The position numbers and the translations under genes are program-made. A stretch of 64,000 nt of DNA. Origin: Verrucomicrobiaceae bacterium (GTDB taxonomy: Bacteria; Verrucomicrobiota; Verrucomicrobiia; Verrucomicrobiales; Verrucomicrobiaceae). Location: positions 124,001 through 188,000 of the forward strand of contig JAIXZA010000162.1 in NCBI GenBank assembly GCA_027489965.1, in the 5' to 3' direction. Positions 46,026 through 54,438 of this stretch are shown piece after piece. The notes below the pieces were generated by a model. It was given only the letters and a program-made list of their open reading frames with translations, searched no databases and was not told the origin of the DNA. Each line of letters starts with the position of its first letter. The first letter of the stretch is position 1.

Positions 46026-46376
46026 AGTTTTTAAGTGAAACGTTAATCAAGAAAACAGATAGCTTACTCGTGAGCATTTTTGCTAATTATAGAAGATGCT
46101 CAATTCTTAGTAGCGGGTTAAGAAGGCACTTCCCTTTGTTTCATGTAACGTCAATCAGAATAATGTTAATTAATTGACCTAACCCTTAACCCTTGATTTT
46201 GAAATTCTAGAAATTATTCTTGTTATAATTCCGTCTTCAAACAAACGCTCATACTAATCTGCATAAAAGCGACGACCATGAAGGAGTGAAGCGCATCTAT
46301 AGATGGCTAGAGGTCGATTTCGTGCTCGAGATAGAACACGAATAAATCGCTCATTGAGGCATTATCAATGGCAAGG
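46026..46376. other. A+T-rich intergenic region between giant gene and aroC
   Basis: 351 bases without a gene and strikingly A+T-rich around 46060-46240. It holds the candidate giant-gene promoter described separately, a 12-base perfect palindrome (catctatagatg) at 46294-46305, and a short 'cctaacccttaaccctt' duplication at 46178-46194. It lies downstream of aroC, so it must contain the end of the aroC transcript, but no hairpin with a T-run was found. Confidence 0.5.
46086..46091 (-). promoter_or_regulatory. Candidate -10 box of the giant gene
   Basis: On the minus strand the hexamer reads TATAAT, a perfect -10 match, about 60 bases upstream of the giant gene's ATG. No good TTGACA-like -35 is found 16-18 bases further upstream. 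The ATG has no Shine-Dalgarno sequence, only an A-rich leader (cttaaaaact). Confidence 0.3.
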
Positions 46377-47474
46377 CTAAATCGCAGTGTCAGGAGCCAG
46401 AGCACGCTGACGCAAAAAATGATCAGCAACGATCAAATGAACCATGGCCTCAATCATCGGCACAGCACGAGGTAAGACGCAGGCGTCGTGACGTCCACGA
46501 GCTGAAAGTGTGGTATCTTCACCGGTATTGGTAACGGTCTTCTGCTCTCGCAAAACGGTGGCAGTCGGTTTAAAGGCGACGCGAAAGATGATTTCTTCGC
46601 CATTGCTGATACCACCCTGAATACCGCCACTGCGGTTGCTACGAGTACGCACCTGTTGACCGTCCATGTAGAACTCGTCGTTGTGCTCTAAACCGGTCAT
46701 CAGCGTGCCTGCAAAACCACTGCCGATTTCAAAGCCTTTCGTTGCTGGCAGACTCATCATGGCTTTGGCGAGATCTGCTTCAAGTTTATCAAAAACAGGT
46801 TCTCCTAGACCTGCGGGTACACCACGGACGACACATTCAATGACGCCACCAACGCTGTTCCCTTCACTCCGGACTTGTTCGATCAAGGAAATCATGCGCT
46901 CGGCTGCTTCGGCGTCACAGGTGCGAACGATATTGGACTCGATAATCTCCGAGGTCAGATCAGATCCAGAAGGCACAACAGCTTGAATATCCTTGATGGT
47001 CTTAACATAAGCTAAGCATTCATAGCCTTTTAAACTGTGCTGAAGGACCTTTCGGGCGATGGCCCCTGCTGCGACACGGCCAATGGTCTCACGAGCGCTA
47101 GAACGGCCTCCGCCAGAGACCGCACGAATGCCGTATTTAGCATCGTAAGTGTAATCGGCATGACTCGGGCGATAAGCCTGCGCCATTTCTGTGTAAGCAG
47201 AGGGGCGCTGATCCGTGTTGCGAACAAAAATGCCAATGGGTGTACCAAGCGTCTGACCATCAAGCACCCCAGATAGAATTTCAGCTTTATCGTCCTCCTT
47301 GCGTGGCGTCACAATCTTACTCTGACCAGGACGACGGCGATCTAGCTCATGCTGGATGTCTTCAGTCGTCAGAGCAATGCATGGCGGGCAGCCGTCTATC
47401 ACTACACCGACGCCGGGGCCATGGGATTCGCCCCAAGTGCTGATGCGGAAGAGTGTGCCGAGGCTGCTAGACAT
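46377..47474 (-). CDS. aroC: Chorismate synthase
   Basis: 365 residues from the ATG at 47474 ('MSSSLGTLFRISTWGESHG'). An ATG 15 codons earlier adds an unconserved leader. It performs the last step of the shikimate pathway, converting 5-enolpyruvylshikimate-3-phosphate to chorismate with reduced FMN. The three family signatures are present: 'GESHGPGVGVVIDGCPP' at the N terminus, 'GGGRSSARETIGRVAAGAIA' (~120) and 'RSGGIQGGISNGEEI' (~280). It is a complete single gene. Confidence 0.95.
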   Translation of the reverse strand: MSSSLGTLFRISTWGESHGPGVGVVIDGCPPCIALTTEDIQHELDRRRPGQSKIVTPRKEDDKAEILSGVLDGQTLGTPIGIFVRNTDQRPSAYTEMAQAYRPSHADYTYDAKYGIRAVSGGGRSSARETIGRVAAGAIARKVLQHSLKGYECLAYVKTIKDIQAVVPSGSDLTSEIIESNIVRTCDAEAAERMISLIEQVRSEGNSVGGVIECVVRGVPAGLGEPVFDKLEADLAKAMMSLPATKGFEIGSGFAGTLMTGLEHNDEFYMDGQQVRTRSNRSGGIQGGISNGEEIIFRVAFKPTATVLREQKTVTNTGEDTTLSARGRHDACVLPRAVPMIEAMVHLIVADHFLRQRALAPDTAI

Positions 47475-47810
47475 AGGATGGATAAGATGAACGGCGTCTG
47501 AAGATGTGCAAACGTTCAACGCAGGGATTGGGTTGTTACGCTTTTACCCACTCTCTATGATTGGAGAATGATTAAAGCTTTAAATCTCCTTATCCGTATA
47601 GGCTGGGCATAACTGCAATAAGTGAGTTCCATGCCGCTGCAAGGCGGGTTCCACAGCAAAGATTTTGGGGACAGAATTGAGAACAGGCTGTGGACTTTCA
47701 TCAACAAGTCGCATGTTTGACAGTTCTTCTCATGACTGAGTCAGTTGTTGGTCCTTTTACTCACAGCTTTTTACAAGAATTTTAGTGGCTTTATAATTAG
47801 CAGGTGTTGA
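47475..47810. other. Intergenic region upstream of aroC and downstream of rnc
   Basis: About 335 bases. The only structure seen is a perfect 12-base palindrome, ttaaagctttaa (~47572-47583). There is no convincing promoter pair, no terminator hairpin with a T-run, and no small gene with recognisable coding character. Confidence 0.4.
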
Positions 47811-48503
47811 CTATTTTGCAGGTGGAGAGAACTCGGGTGATAAGAGTGCTACACGGGCAGCATCCACTTCGGCCTCTTTTTTACTTTTACCTGTGCCTCG
47901 ACCCAATTCACGTCCGCCCCAGGTGACGATGGCGTGAAAGGATTTGGCGTGATCGGGTCCGCTTTCATCAATGATCTGATAAGTGGGTGACTGCGGGCTG
48001 ATGGATTGAAGAATCTCTTGGAGCTGACCTTTGGGATTTTGATCTGTAGGGGTGCTTCCGAAATCAAGGATCTGCTGATGAAAAAGATGATGGGCAACTT
48101 TTTTGGCGGCCTCCATGCCACCGTCTAAAAAGATGGCACCAGCGAGCGCTTCGAGGGTATCGGCAAGAGTGGATTCACGTTCGCGACCGCCGTTGTTTTC
48201 TTCAGCTTTGCCCATGAGAATGAAGCCCCCTAGGTTGATGCGCCGAGCGACCGCCGAAAGGGCTTTTGTAGAGACTAACTGGGCCCTTACTTTGGTTAAC
48301 AGGCCTTCATCCGCACGCTTGAATTGATGGAAAACCATTTCAGATAAAACTAACTGAAGAACAGCGTCTCCAAGGAATTCGAGACGCTGATTGTCTGCCT
48401 GGGATTTCTGACTTTCATAACCTAAACTGGCGTGAGTCAAAGCCTCTTTGAGCAGAGAGCGATCCAAAAAGGTGTGGCCGAGAACAGACTGAATGAGTTC
48501 CAT
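47811..48503 (-). CDS. rnc: Ribonuclease III
   Basis: 230 residues from the ATG at 48503 ('MELIQSVLGHTFLDRSLLKEA'). A longer frame upstream would run backwards through the tRNA-His gene and is rejected. The endonuclease domain carries the signature 'NQRLEFLGDAVLQLVLSE' with its metal-binding Glu and Asp, and the second acidic cluster 'LADTLEALAGAIFLDGG'. A double-stranded RNA-binding domain follows ('NPKGQLQEILQS', 'GRGTGKSKKEAEVDAARVAL'). It processes rRNA precursors and structured mRNAs. The length is normal. Confidence 0.95.
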   Translation of the reverse strand: MELIQSVLGHTFLDRSLLKEALTHASLGYESQKSQADNQRLEFLGDAVLQLVLSEMVFHQFKRADEGLLTKVRAQLVSTKALSAVARRINLGGFILMGKAEENNGGRERESTLADTLEALAGAIFLDGGMEAAKKVAHHLFHQQILDFGSTPTDQNPKGQLQEILQSISPQSPTYQIIDESGPDHAKSFHAIVTWGGRELGRGTGKSKKEAEVDAARVALLSPEFSPPAK

Positions 48504-48574
48504 AAGAAACACAGGTGGGAGATACAACCGTCTAGTGCAAGTATTGTCAGTCTTGAGACCGAAACTAGAAGGAG

Positions 48575-48650
48575 TGGGGTGATCGACGGGGCTCGAACCC
48601 GCAACAACCAGAATCACAATCTGGAGCTCTACCATTGAGCTACGACCACC
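48575..48650 (-). tRNA. tRNA-His (GTG anticodon)
   Basis: On the minus strand a full cloverleaf is present. The acceptor stem is GTGGTCG paired with CGATCAC (one G-T pair), with the extra 5' G opposite the discriminator C that is diagnostic of tRNA-His. The D arm is AGCTCAATGGTAGAGCT, the anticodon arm CCAGATTGTGATTCTGG has anticodon GTG, and the T arm contains GGTTCGAGCC. CCA is encoded at 48575-48577. It lies 71 bases upstream of rnc on the same strand. Confidence 0.96.
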
Positions 48651-48775
48651 AACTTGAGGGGTGGATAGTAATGCACCCTTAGCAGTGTGCCAGCAGTTTT
48701 TTCATTATAGACCGCGGAGAGTGGTTAAAATTTGAGGTTGTTATTGTCTAGGTCTCTAGCACTTTGAGCGTCAAC

Positions 48776-49420
48776 ATGGCATCTCCCAACTACAAAGGTA
48801 ATAACCCACGCCCAGGTCCGCATCGTGGACCAGCAACTGGCGGCACTGGCCAGGCAGGCTCTGCATCGACCGGCGGTCCGCCGCGCCCTTCAACAGGCGG
48901 CCCCCCACGTCCATCGACGGGTGGTCCACCGCGTCCTTCTTCAGGCGGCACAGGTAATTTAGCCAATGGTGGTCCTGGCCGAACGAGCTCAGGCGGCACT
49001 GGGAATCTTGCGAATGGCGGTCCAGGCCGAACAAGCTCAGGCGGCACTGGGAATCTTGCGAATGGTGGTCCTGGACGTTCCAATGGGCCCTCCAATGGAC
49101 CAGCTCGCCCAGGTGGTAGCTTTGGCAATGGTCGTGGCCGTGGCCGCGGTCGCGGTTATTCGGCTCCTCCACAGCGCCGTCCCGATCCAGTCGAAGATGA
49201 CACAAAGCAAAAGGAAGAGGCCATTGAATTGGAAGGTACGGTTTCTGCCGTGCTTGCGGGGACTATGTTCCGTGTGACTCTCAAAAATGGTCATGAAGTT
49301 CTAGCCCATATTTCTGGTAAAATGCGCAAGCGCTTCATTCGTCTGGTTATTGGTGACAATGTGAAGATTGAAATGTCACCTTACGACATGGACAAGGCCC
49401 GCATCGTGTATCGTCTCTGA
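48776..49420 (+). CDS. infA: Translation initiation factor IF-1 with long repetitive N-terminal extension
   Basis: 214 residues from the ATG at 48776 (a TTG at 48764 would add four). The last ~70 residues are a complete IF-1 OB fold: 'IELEGTVSAVLAGTMFRVTL', 'NGHEVLAHISGKMRKRFIRL', 'GDNVKIEMSPYD' and 'KARIVYRL'. IF-1 blocks the ribosomal A site during initiation, and free-standing IF-1 is ~72 residues. Here ~140 disordered residues precede it: three 'STGGPPRP' repeats, three 'SSGGTGNLANGGPGRT' repeats, a Gly/Asn/Pro stretch and an RG box ('NGRGRGRGRGYS'). No start codon lies at the usual IF-1 N terminus, so the fusion looks real. The exonuclease gene follows after 10 bases. Confidence 0.93.
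   Translation: MASPNYKGNNPRPGPHRGPATGGTGQAGSASTGGPPRPSTGGPPRPSTGGPPRPSSGGTGNLANGGPGRTSSGGTGNLANGGPGRTSSGGTGNLANGGPGRSNGPSNGPARPGGSFGNGRGRGRGRGYSAPPQRRPDPVEDDTKQKEEAIELEGTVSAVLAGTMFRVTLKNGHEVLAHISGKMRKRFIRLVIGDNVKIEMSPYDMDKARIVYRL
48866..48937 (+). repeat. 24-bp tandem repeat x3 inside infA
   Basis: Three back-to-back units (48866-48889, 48890-48913, 48914-48937) each encode STGGPPRP. The DNA copies differ at several third codon positions while the peptide is the same, so the protein repeat appears to be under selection rather than a fresh slippage product. Confidence 0.85.
48938..49081 (+). repeat. 48-bp tandem repeat x3 inside infA
   Basis: Three units (48938-48985, 48986-49033, 49034-49081) encode SSGGTGNLANGGPGR plus T, T and S. 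Units 2 and 3 are nearly identical in DNA, while unit 1 differs at several synonymous sites. This suggests one old and one recent duplication. Confidence 0.85.
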
Positions 49421-49430
49421 GCACCGCAGC

Positions 49431-49979
49431 ATGGCACGGGACATTGTTTACTTTGATCTTGAAACCCGCCGCACCGCGAATGACGTGGGCGGCTGGGGAA
49501 ATAAGCACCAGATGGGCATCTCTGTCGCGGTGACGTACAGCACCAAGCTTGGCGAGTATCGCATCTACGAAGAAGATGAAACCAATGACCTGATTAATCA
49601 GCTCGTGAGGGCGGATCTCGTCGTGGGATTTAATCACATCAGCTTCGATTACGAAGTGGTCATGGGTCACACGATCTTTGATTTTAGAGAGCAAGTGCGC
49701 AGCTTAGACTTACTGGTCGATTTAGAAAAAAAGCTGGGACATCGTATCAAGCTGGAAGCCGTTGCAGCAGCCAGTCTCGGCACTGGAAAGACTGCTGACG
49801 GCTTAGAAGCGATCCGCTGGTGGCAGCAGGGCAAGATGGCCGAGATCGCTGAATACTGTGCCTTTGACGTGAAAGTGACCAAGTGCGTCCACGAATATGG
49901 CGCAAAAAACGGCCATGTGAAGTATCATGATCGCAATGGTCGCGAGCAAACCGTCGCGGTTGAGTGGACGCTGGATTAG
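49431..49979 (+). CDS. DEDD-type 3'-5' exonuclease / RNase H-like protein
   Basis: 182 residues from the ATG at 49431, ten bases after infA; an earlier ATG at 49368 lies inside infA. The exonuclease motifs are 'IVYFDLETRR' (motif I, DxE), 'VGFNHISFDYEVV' (motif II) and 'YCAFDVKVTKCVHEYG' (motif III with the final Asp). This places it among the RNase H-like DEDD nucleases (RNase_H_2-like). It is compact with no other domain. The substrate is unknown. Its stop lies eight bases from the convergent protease gene. Confidence 0.82.
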   Translation: MARDIVYFDLETRRTANDVGGWGNKHQMGISVAVTYSTKLGEYRIYEEDETNDLINQLVRADLVVGFNHISFDYEVVMGHTIFDFREQVRSLDLLVDLEKKLGHRIKLEAVAAASLGTGKTADGLEAIRWWQQGKMAEIAEYCAFDVKVTKCVHEYGAKNGHVKYHDRNGREQTVAVEWTLD

Positions 49980-49987
49980 TTCAGCGA

Positions 49988-52900
49988 TTAAGGAGTCACC
50001 ACTCGATAAAATCTTCGTTCTGCGGAACCACTCGTCGCGTCTGACCAAGAGGTCAGTGTGCTCGTCGCAGTGATGGGCACAGAGATCCAGGTTTGAAGGT
50101 CAGCACTGTGTTGGACACGATACGGATTTCCGATCACCGAAGGAAATTCGATCGTGGTTCCTGTTGGAGACACGGAGGTCATGCGGGTGAAAGGCTTCTC
50201 TCCGGCATCAGAGTCGCTGGTACCAAAGGCCGCTTCCTCATCGGCCCAGATGCCATCTCCATCTGCATCTAGATTTAACGTAAATTCATCGACAAACCCT
50301 GAGTCTAGACCTGACCGAACAAAATCATCTTTAATGTAAGCCCACTTCAACGTGTGAGTGCCAGCAGGGATCTTGTGCTCGCGGAGAGTCCAACCGACCT
50401 CGCCACTGATGGCTTCTTGTTCGACACCGTCGATATAAAAGCGCAGATAATCATAGTCAGCTTCAGATGAGATACCCCAGTAAAAACTGATTTTGGCAGG
50501 ACCGACCACACTTGTGCTCATTTCACTTTTCTGAAGGTCCTGAATGGCACCACTACGGGCTGCATCAGTACCATCATGGGAGTAGAGAAATTGGGGTCCC
50601 CAGGGCAAGTCTCGTGTGGTGTTGATGAGTAAAGACGGTGCGTCTATGGCTGCGGCGAGGCCCTCCGAAAGGCTTTTGACAACGAGAGTTAATGTCACGC
50701 TTCCAGTACCAAATTCATTGGTTGCTTCGATCAGGATTGGAAAGGTGCCTACCTGACTGGTACTGCCATAGATCAATCCGGTGCTGCTGGAGAGGATCAG
50801 GCCTGTAGGCAGACCTGTGGCGCTGTAGCCAGTCGGTGCATTGGTAGCCACGATTTGATGTCGAAGCGCCGCGTTTTCATACGCGGTGATGGTGGCACTT
50901 GTGACAACAGGGGGGCTTATGATGGGCGTAAAAACCAGCTCGTCCACCCAGCCGGCGTCTTGTCCGCTGACGGTGGCTTCATCCTTGAGGTAGTAAATAT
51001 CCACATTGTGAGTGCCAGGGCCGATGTCTTGTGTGACTTGGGTCCAGTCTACTTCACCGGTGATGTAAGCCTTCACATAGCCGTCCACTGTCAGCACGAG
51101 ATAATCGTAGTTTTGCTCAGACGAGACTTTCCATTGATAAGTCATCCGGGTGGGGCCTACGACGGTGAATTCGATCCCCGAGTATTCGTCATGATTTACA
51201 GCCCCGCTTTGTGCGGCGTCCACGCCGTCATGATGGGTCACGGTTTGACGAAACCAGTCACCAAATCCAAAGGGAACGATCTTAAAATCGCTGGGTTGTT
51301 CCATCGCCGTGGATAGATCGGGGTCCGCAGGGAGAATGTAAAAGATGGCATTCTGCCAGGTGGTGCTGGTGGCATTGGTGGCTAAAAGATAACCGTCATA
51401 GCGGAGGATGCCGGTGGGTGTGCCCGTGATACGCCCCGTGCTGGTATTGATGCTGATGCCTGGAGGCAGATTGATGGCTCCAAAGCTGGTCGGGAAATTG
51501 GAGGCCGTGATCTGGTAATCCATGCTAGCTCCTTCACGACCCACGATGATGAGGTTGGAGGTAATGACGGGCGCAGGCAGAGCGCCTGTGGCTAGCGTGC
51601 CGTAAAAGGTAATCGTTGCCTCATCCAGTGTGCCTGCATCAGCTAGATCGGTATCATAGACTTGTAGTTTCCAGTCACCTTCAGAGCGTTCTCCCCAGAA
51701 GTGCGTGCTCATAAAGGTCCAGTCTAGATTTGCCCCAGTGTCATTGCCGCGTGAACGTGCTAAGCGACTGCGCACGCCGCTGGGAGAAACGAGCCACCAT
51801 TCCAATTGTCCACGATAGGGATGAGTGGCTTTCACACTGACGGTTACATGCTCTAGGCGGAGGTTATCCGTGTTACCGACGGAAAAAGTCTTCGTGAGTC
51901 CAGCACTGCCGCCGTCAGGTATTGGCAAGGGCAGACCAGTGGCGCTGTTGGTGCGTGTTTGTCTGGTGACAAGATTGGTCCAAGTCGCAGCTAGACTGGT
52001 AGCAGCCTCGGCATCGACTAAGCCTGAGCCATACTGGTGATGAAAATCAAAACCTGCTCCATTGGTGACCCAGCCACCGTTGTTGGGATCATTTCTAGCG
52101 GCGGTGCGCATGAGGATCTCCTGAACATCGCGATAGGATAAATTGGGGTTGGCTTGTAACATGAGAGCCACCACGCCAGCGACGGCGGGTGTCGCTGAGG
52201 AGGTGCCGCCAAAGGTGCTGGTGTAATCTCCGCTCGAGTAGCCAATACTGCCGCCGCGGTCAGTGGTGGTGATGCTCTGTTTACCACCATTGGAAGGGGC
52301 ACAGACGAGGATGTTTGCACCGGGTTCTCCATACCAGACCGATTCTCCATTATCGCCGATAGCGCCGACAGCGATGGCATAAGGAGAGGCTGCCCAGCCA
52401 TCGTAATTGGAATCATCGCCATTCGCATTTCCATTGCCACCAGCCCAGACAAAAACAGTGCCTTTTCCTCCACGGCCTGTTGTGGCGGCATCGATCAGTG
52501 CGGCGTTGCTGAGTGGGCCAGGACCACTGGCACCATAAGCATTGTCAGACGGACCCCAACTGTTGCTTTTGATCTCAATGATATCCTTTTTGAAGGCAAA
52601 TGCGTCGGCTTCCACATCGTCAGTGGTTGGCGCGGCGATGAGTCTCATGCCGACCAGCAGGGCCTCCGGCGCGACGCCACTGACGCCGAGATTGTTGTTG
52701 CCTCTTGCAGCTGCTACTCCCGCGCAGGCGGTACCATGGGAGGCACCCGAACTTGGCGAGGGATTATTGTCTAGGTCATTGAAGTCGCGGTCATTCAGGG
52801 TGTCTGCATTGGCTGCTAGATCAGGATGAGAGACTTCCAGACCATCATCGAGAATGCCAATGCGAATGCCTGTTCCCTTGTAGCTATTCCAGGTCGGCAC

Positions 52901-53392
52901 GACATTGAGATCGATCCCACTGACAGCTCCATTTTGTCCAGTATTGTTCAGATGCCACTGATAGCCTGGATTGGCTGCGTTGTAGGCAAAAAGGGGATCG
53001 TTGGGGACAAAACGGTGCTGTAACTGCCTGGCTAACATGGGTTCAGCCGCGCTTACTCCAGCTAAGCGACGCAGTTGTTTAGCCCCACTGATGGCGATAG
53101 CTGGATCACCCGCAAACGTGACCACCGCATAAGCTCCACGCGCCTCAGCTTTTGTCACGCCCGGTTGCTGGGTCAGTTTCTGAATGGAGATACCCGAAAG
53201 CTCGACAAGCACTCGCTTAGTTAGCCAGCGTCTGTTGGCTTCATCTTGAGGCGCATTCTTTTCATAGACTACCCATTCACCCTGAGTGCCGAGTTCATTG
53301 GGAGACCGTACGAATGTTTTGCCACCGACAAAGATCTGTGCATGGAGGCAACTGGTGGTGACTAGAAACAGGTAGATCCAACGGAAGAGCAT
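49988..53392 (-). CDS. Secreted kexin-like S8 (subtilisin) serine protease with P domain
   Basis: 1134 residues. A signal peptide (1-18) is followed by a ~115-residue propeptide. The S8 catalytic domain has Asp in 'GIRIGILDDGLEVSHPDL' (~187), His in 'SGASHGTACAG' (~218) and Ser in 'FGGTSSATPAVAG' (~398). A proprotein-convertase P domain (~497-600, 'HPYRGQLEWWLVSPSGVRS' and 'GEWKLQV'-like 'EGDWKLQVYD') follows, as in furin/kexin. Next are two putative-Ig domains alternating with two copies of a 'SHDGTDAARSGAI'/'VDELVFTP' beta-sandwich domain, then a short calcium-type 'DADGDGIWADEEAAFGT' segment. The end, 'YRVQHSADLQTW...RRFYRVV', is common on secreted verrucomicrobial proteins. It is probably an extracellular protease. 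Confidence 0.93.
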   Translation of the reverse strand: MLFRWIYLFLVTTSCLHAQIFVGGKTFVRSPNELGTQGEWVVYEKNAPQDEANRRWLTKRVLVELSGISIQKLTQQPGVTKAEARGAYAVVTFAGDPAIAISGAKQLRRLAGVSAAEPMLARQLQHRFVPNDPLFAYNAANPGYQWHLNNTGQNGAVSGIDLNVVPTWNSYKGTGIRIGILDDGLEVSHPDLAANADTLNDRDFNDLDNNPSPSSGASHGTACAGVAAARGNNNLGVSGVAPEALLVGMRLIAAPTTDDVEADAFAFKKDIIEIKSNSWGPSDNAYGASGPGPLSNAALIDAATTGRGGKGTVFVWAGGNGNANGDDSNYDGWAASPYAIAVGAIGDNGESVWYGEPGANILVCAPSNGGKQSITTTDRGGSIGYSSGDYTSTFGGTSSATPAVAGVVALMLQANPNLSYRDVQEILMRTAARNDPNNGGWVTNGAGFDFHHQYGSGLVDAEAATSLAATWTNLVTRQTRTNSATGLPLPIPDGGSAGLTKTFSVGNTDNLRLEHVTVSVKATHPYRGQLEWWLVSPSGVRSRLARSRGNDTGANLDWTFMSTHFWGERSEGDWKLQVYDTDLADAGTLDEATITFYGTLATGALPAPVITSNLIIVGREGASMDYQITASNFPTSFGAINLPPGISINTSTGRITGTPTGILRYDGYLLATNATSTTWQNAIFYILPADPDLSTAMEQPSDFKIVPFGFGDWFRQTVTHHDGVDAAQSGAVNHDEYSGIEFTVVGPTRMTYQWKVSSEQNYDYLVLTVDGYVKAYITGEVDWTQVTQDIGPGTHNVDIYYLKDEATVSGQDAGWVDELVFTPIISPPVVTSATITAYENAALRHQIVATNAPTGYSATGLPTGLILSSSTGLIYGSTSQVGTFPILIEATNEFGTGSVTLTLVVKSLSEGLAAAIDAPSLLINTTRDLPWGPQFLYSHDGTDAARSGAIQDLQKSEMSTSVVGPAKISFYWGISSEADYDYLRFYIDGVEQEAISGEVGWTLREHKIPAGTHTLKWAYIKDDFVRSGLDSGFVDEFTLNLDADGDGIWADEEAAFGTSDSDAGEKPFTRMTSVSPTGTTIEFPSVIGNPYRVQHSADLQTWISVPITATSTLTSWSDATSGSAERRFYRVVTP

Positions 53393-53452
53393 GAGATTGA
53401 GGCGAAATATGCCAGAAAGTGACCTTGAGCGCTATGACCAAAATGGAGTAGG

Positions 53453-54415
53453 CTACTTTTTGACCGTTAGATCAGTGACGGGGAAGGAGACAAAGGCTTG
53501 CCATTGAAGCTCGATCTCCTCTTGTTTTGGGATCCCATCATGCACCCATAAAGCATAGCGGACTCTTAGCTTTTGGGATTCTGTCACTTCCACCGGAGTG
53601 TCTAGACTGAGGCAGCAGCCCATCCAACCATCGTTTCTCACGTGAAAAGCGGTGGGATTGTGCGGATTCATGGGATGATTCATGAGCGTGATGCCAGCTA
53701 GCCCATTTACCGCATTGGAGATTCGTCCACTGTAGTCACACCAGCGTGCTGGTTTGCGAAAGACTTGCTCTTCATTGATCTGCCCTTCGGAATTCAGAAT
53801 GCGCCCACCGCCGTCATGGACACCGATGCTTTTCGCCACCCGGACGGCGACTAAACCAAATCCGGTAGCGCCGAAGATGGCCGTTTTGCTCTTTTGGGGT
53901 GCCAATTCGAGATCGATGATCATGAACCAACTTTGAGCGCCGTTGATTGGGCGGATTTCCGTGTGTCGAATTTCGCGGAGTTGAATGGATTGATCGGTTG
54001 CATTGACCCAATGATTCACCATGCGCATGGAGGCCGAAGAATCTCCGTCTTCATAACCTTCACGAGAAACCTCGAAAGGAATGATACGACCCTGATTTTT
54101 AGCCTGATCACCCCAGAAATCGAGTCCATTGACGCTGTTATGAGAGATCCAAACACTGTTGTGGTGGCTATGAGTCAAAGGATCATGCGGATGCCCCATG
54201 CGAGTGAGACTGATCTCTTTGGAGCCAAGAATCGGATACCAAAAAGGACGCATGTCCAAAGGATCAAAATGGAGGGCTGTCAGTTCTCTGCCATCGAGTT
54301 GAAACGAGGTGACGTGGTGCGGCAGTGGCACCGCCTGGACGTGCGGGACGGGTTTAAAGTCCTTTGCCTGGCTCAGTAAGGAGATGGGGATCAGAAGGAG
54401 AAAGAATAGCCGCAT
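53453..54415 (-). CDS. DUF6807 (PmoA-like, PF14100) secreted protein
   Basis: 320 residues with a short signal peptide ('MRLFFLLLIPISLLSQA'). The family pattern is clear: 'ELTALHFDPLDMRPFWYPIL', 'GHPHDPLTHSHHNSVWISH', 'NGLDFWGD', 'ATGFGLVAVRVAKSIGV' and 'GRISNAVNGLAGITLMNHP'. Members are annotated as 'methane oxygenase PmoA' by name only; there is no evidence for methane oxidation here. They are common in polysaccharide-degrading verrucomicrobia and planctomycetes. It lies 23 bases downstream of the SOUL gene and 60 bases upstream of the protease gene, so one transcript is possible. Confidence 0.85.
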   Translation of the reverse strand: MRLFFLLLIPISLLSQAKDFKPVPHVQAVPLPHHVTSFQLDGRELTALHFDPLDMRPFWYPILGSKEISLTRMGHPHDPLTHSHHNSVWISHNSVNGLDFWGDQAKNQGRIIPFEVSREGYEDGDSSASMRMVNHWVNATDQSIQLREIRHTEIRPINGAQSWFMIIDLELAPQKSKTAIFGATGFGLVAVRVAKSIGVHDGGGRILNSEGQINEEQVFRKPARWCDYSGRISNAVNGLAGITLMNHPMNPHNPTAFHVRNDGWMGCCLSLDTPVEVTESQKLRVRYALWVHDGIPKQEEIELQWQAFVSFPVTDLTVKK

Positions 54416-54438
54416 GCTCTTTCTACGTCAGGGAAGGC

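Noticed and set aside
46178..46194. Telomere-like cctaaccctt repeats
   Set aside because: Only about two imperfect units in A+T-rich DNA; chance is sufficient.
48504..48635. 44-codon upstream extension of rnc
   Set aside because: It would read into the tRNA-His gene and has no similarity to RNase III; the ATG at 48503 fits the family start.
48866..49081. CRISPR-like repeats
   Set aside because: The units are contiguous without spacers and are in-frame codons of infA.
53453..54415. Methane oxidation function from the PmoA name
   Set aside because: The family label is historical; no particulate methane monooxygenase genes are present and the protein is a secreted DUF6807 member.
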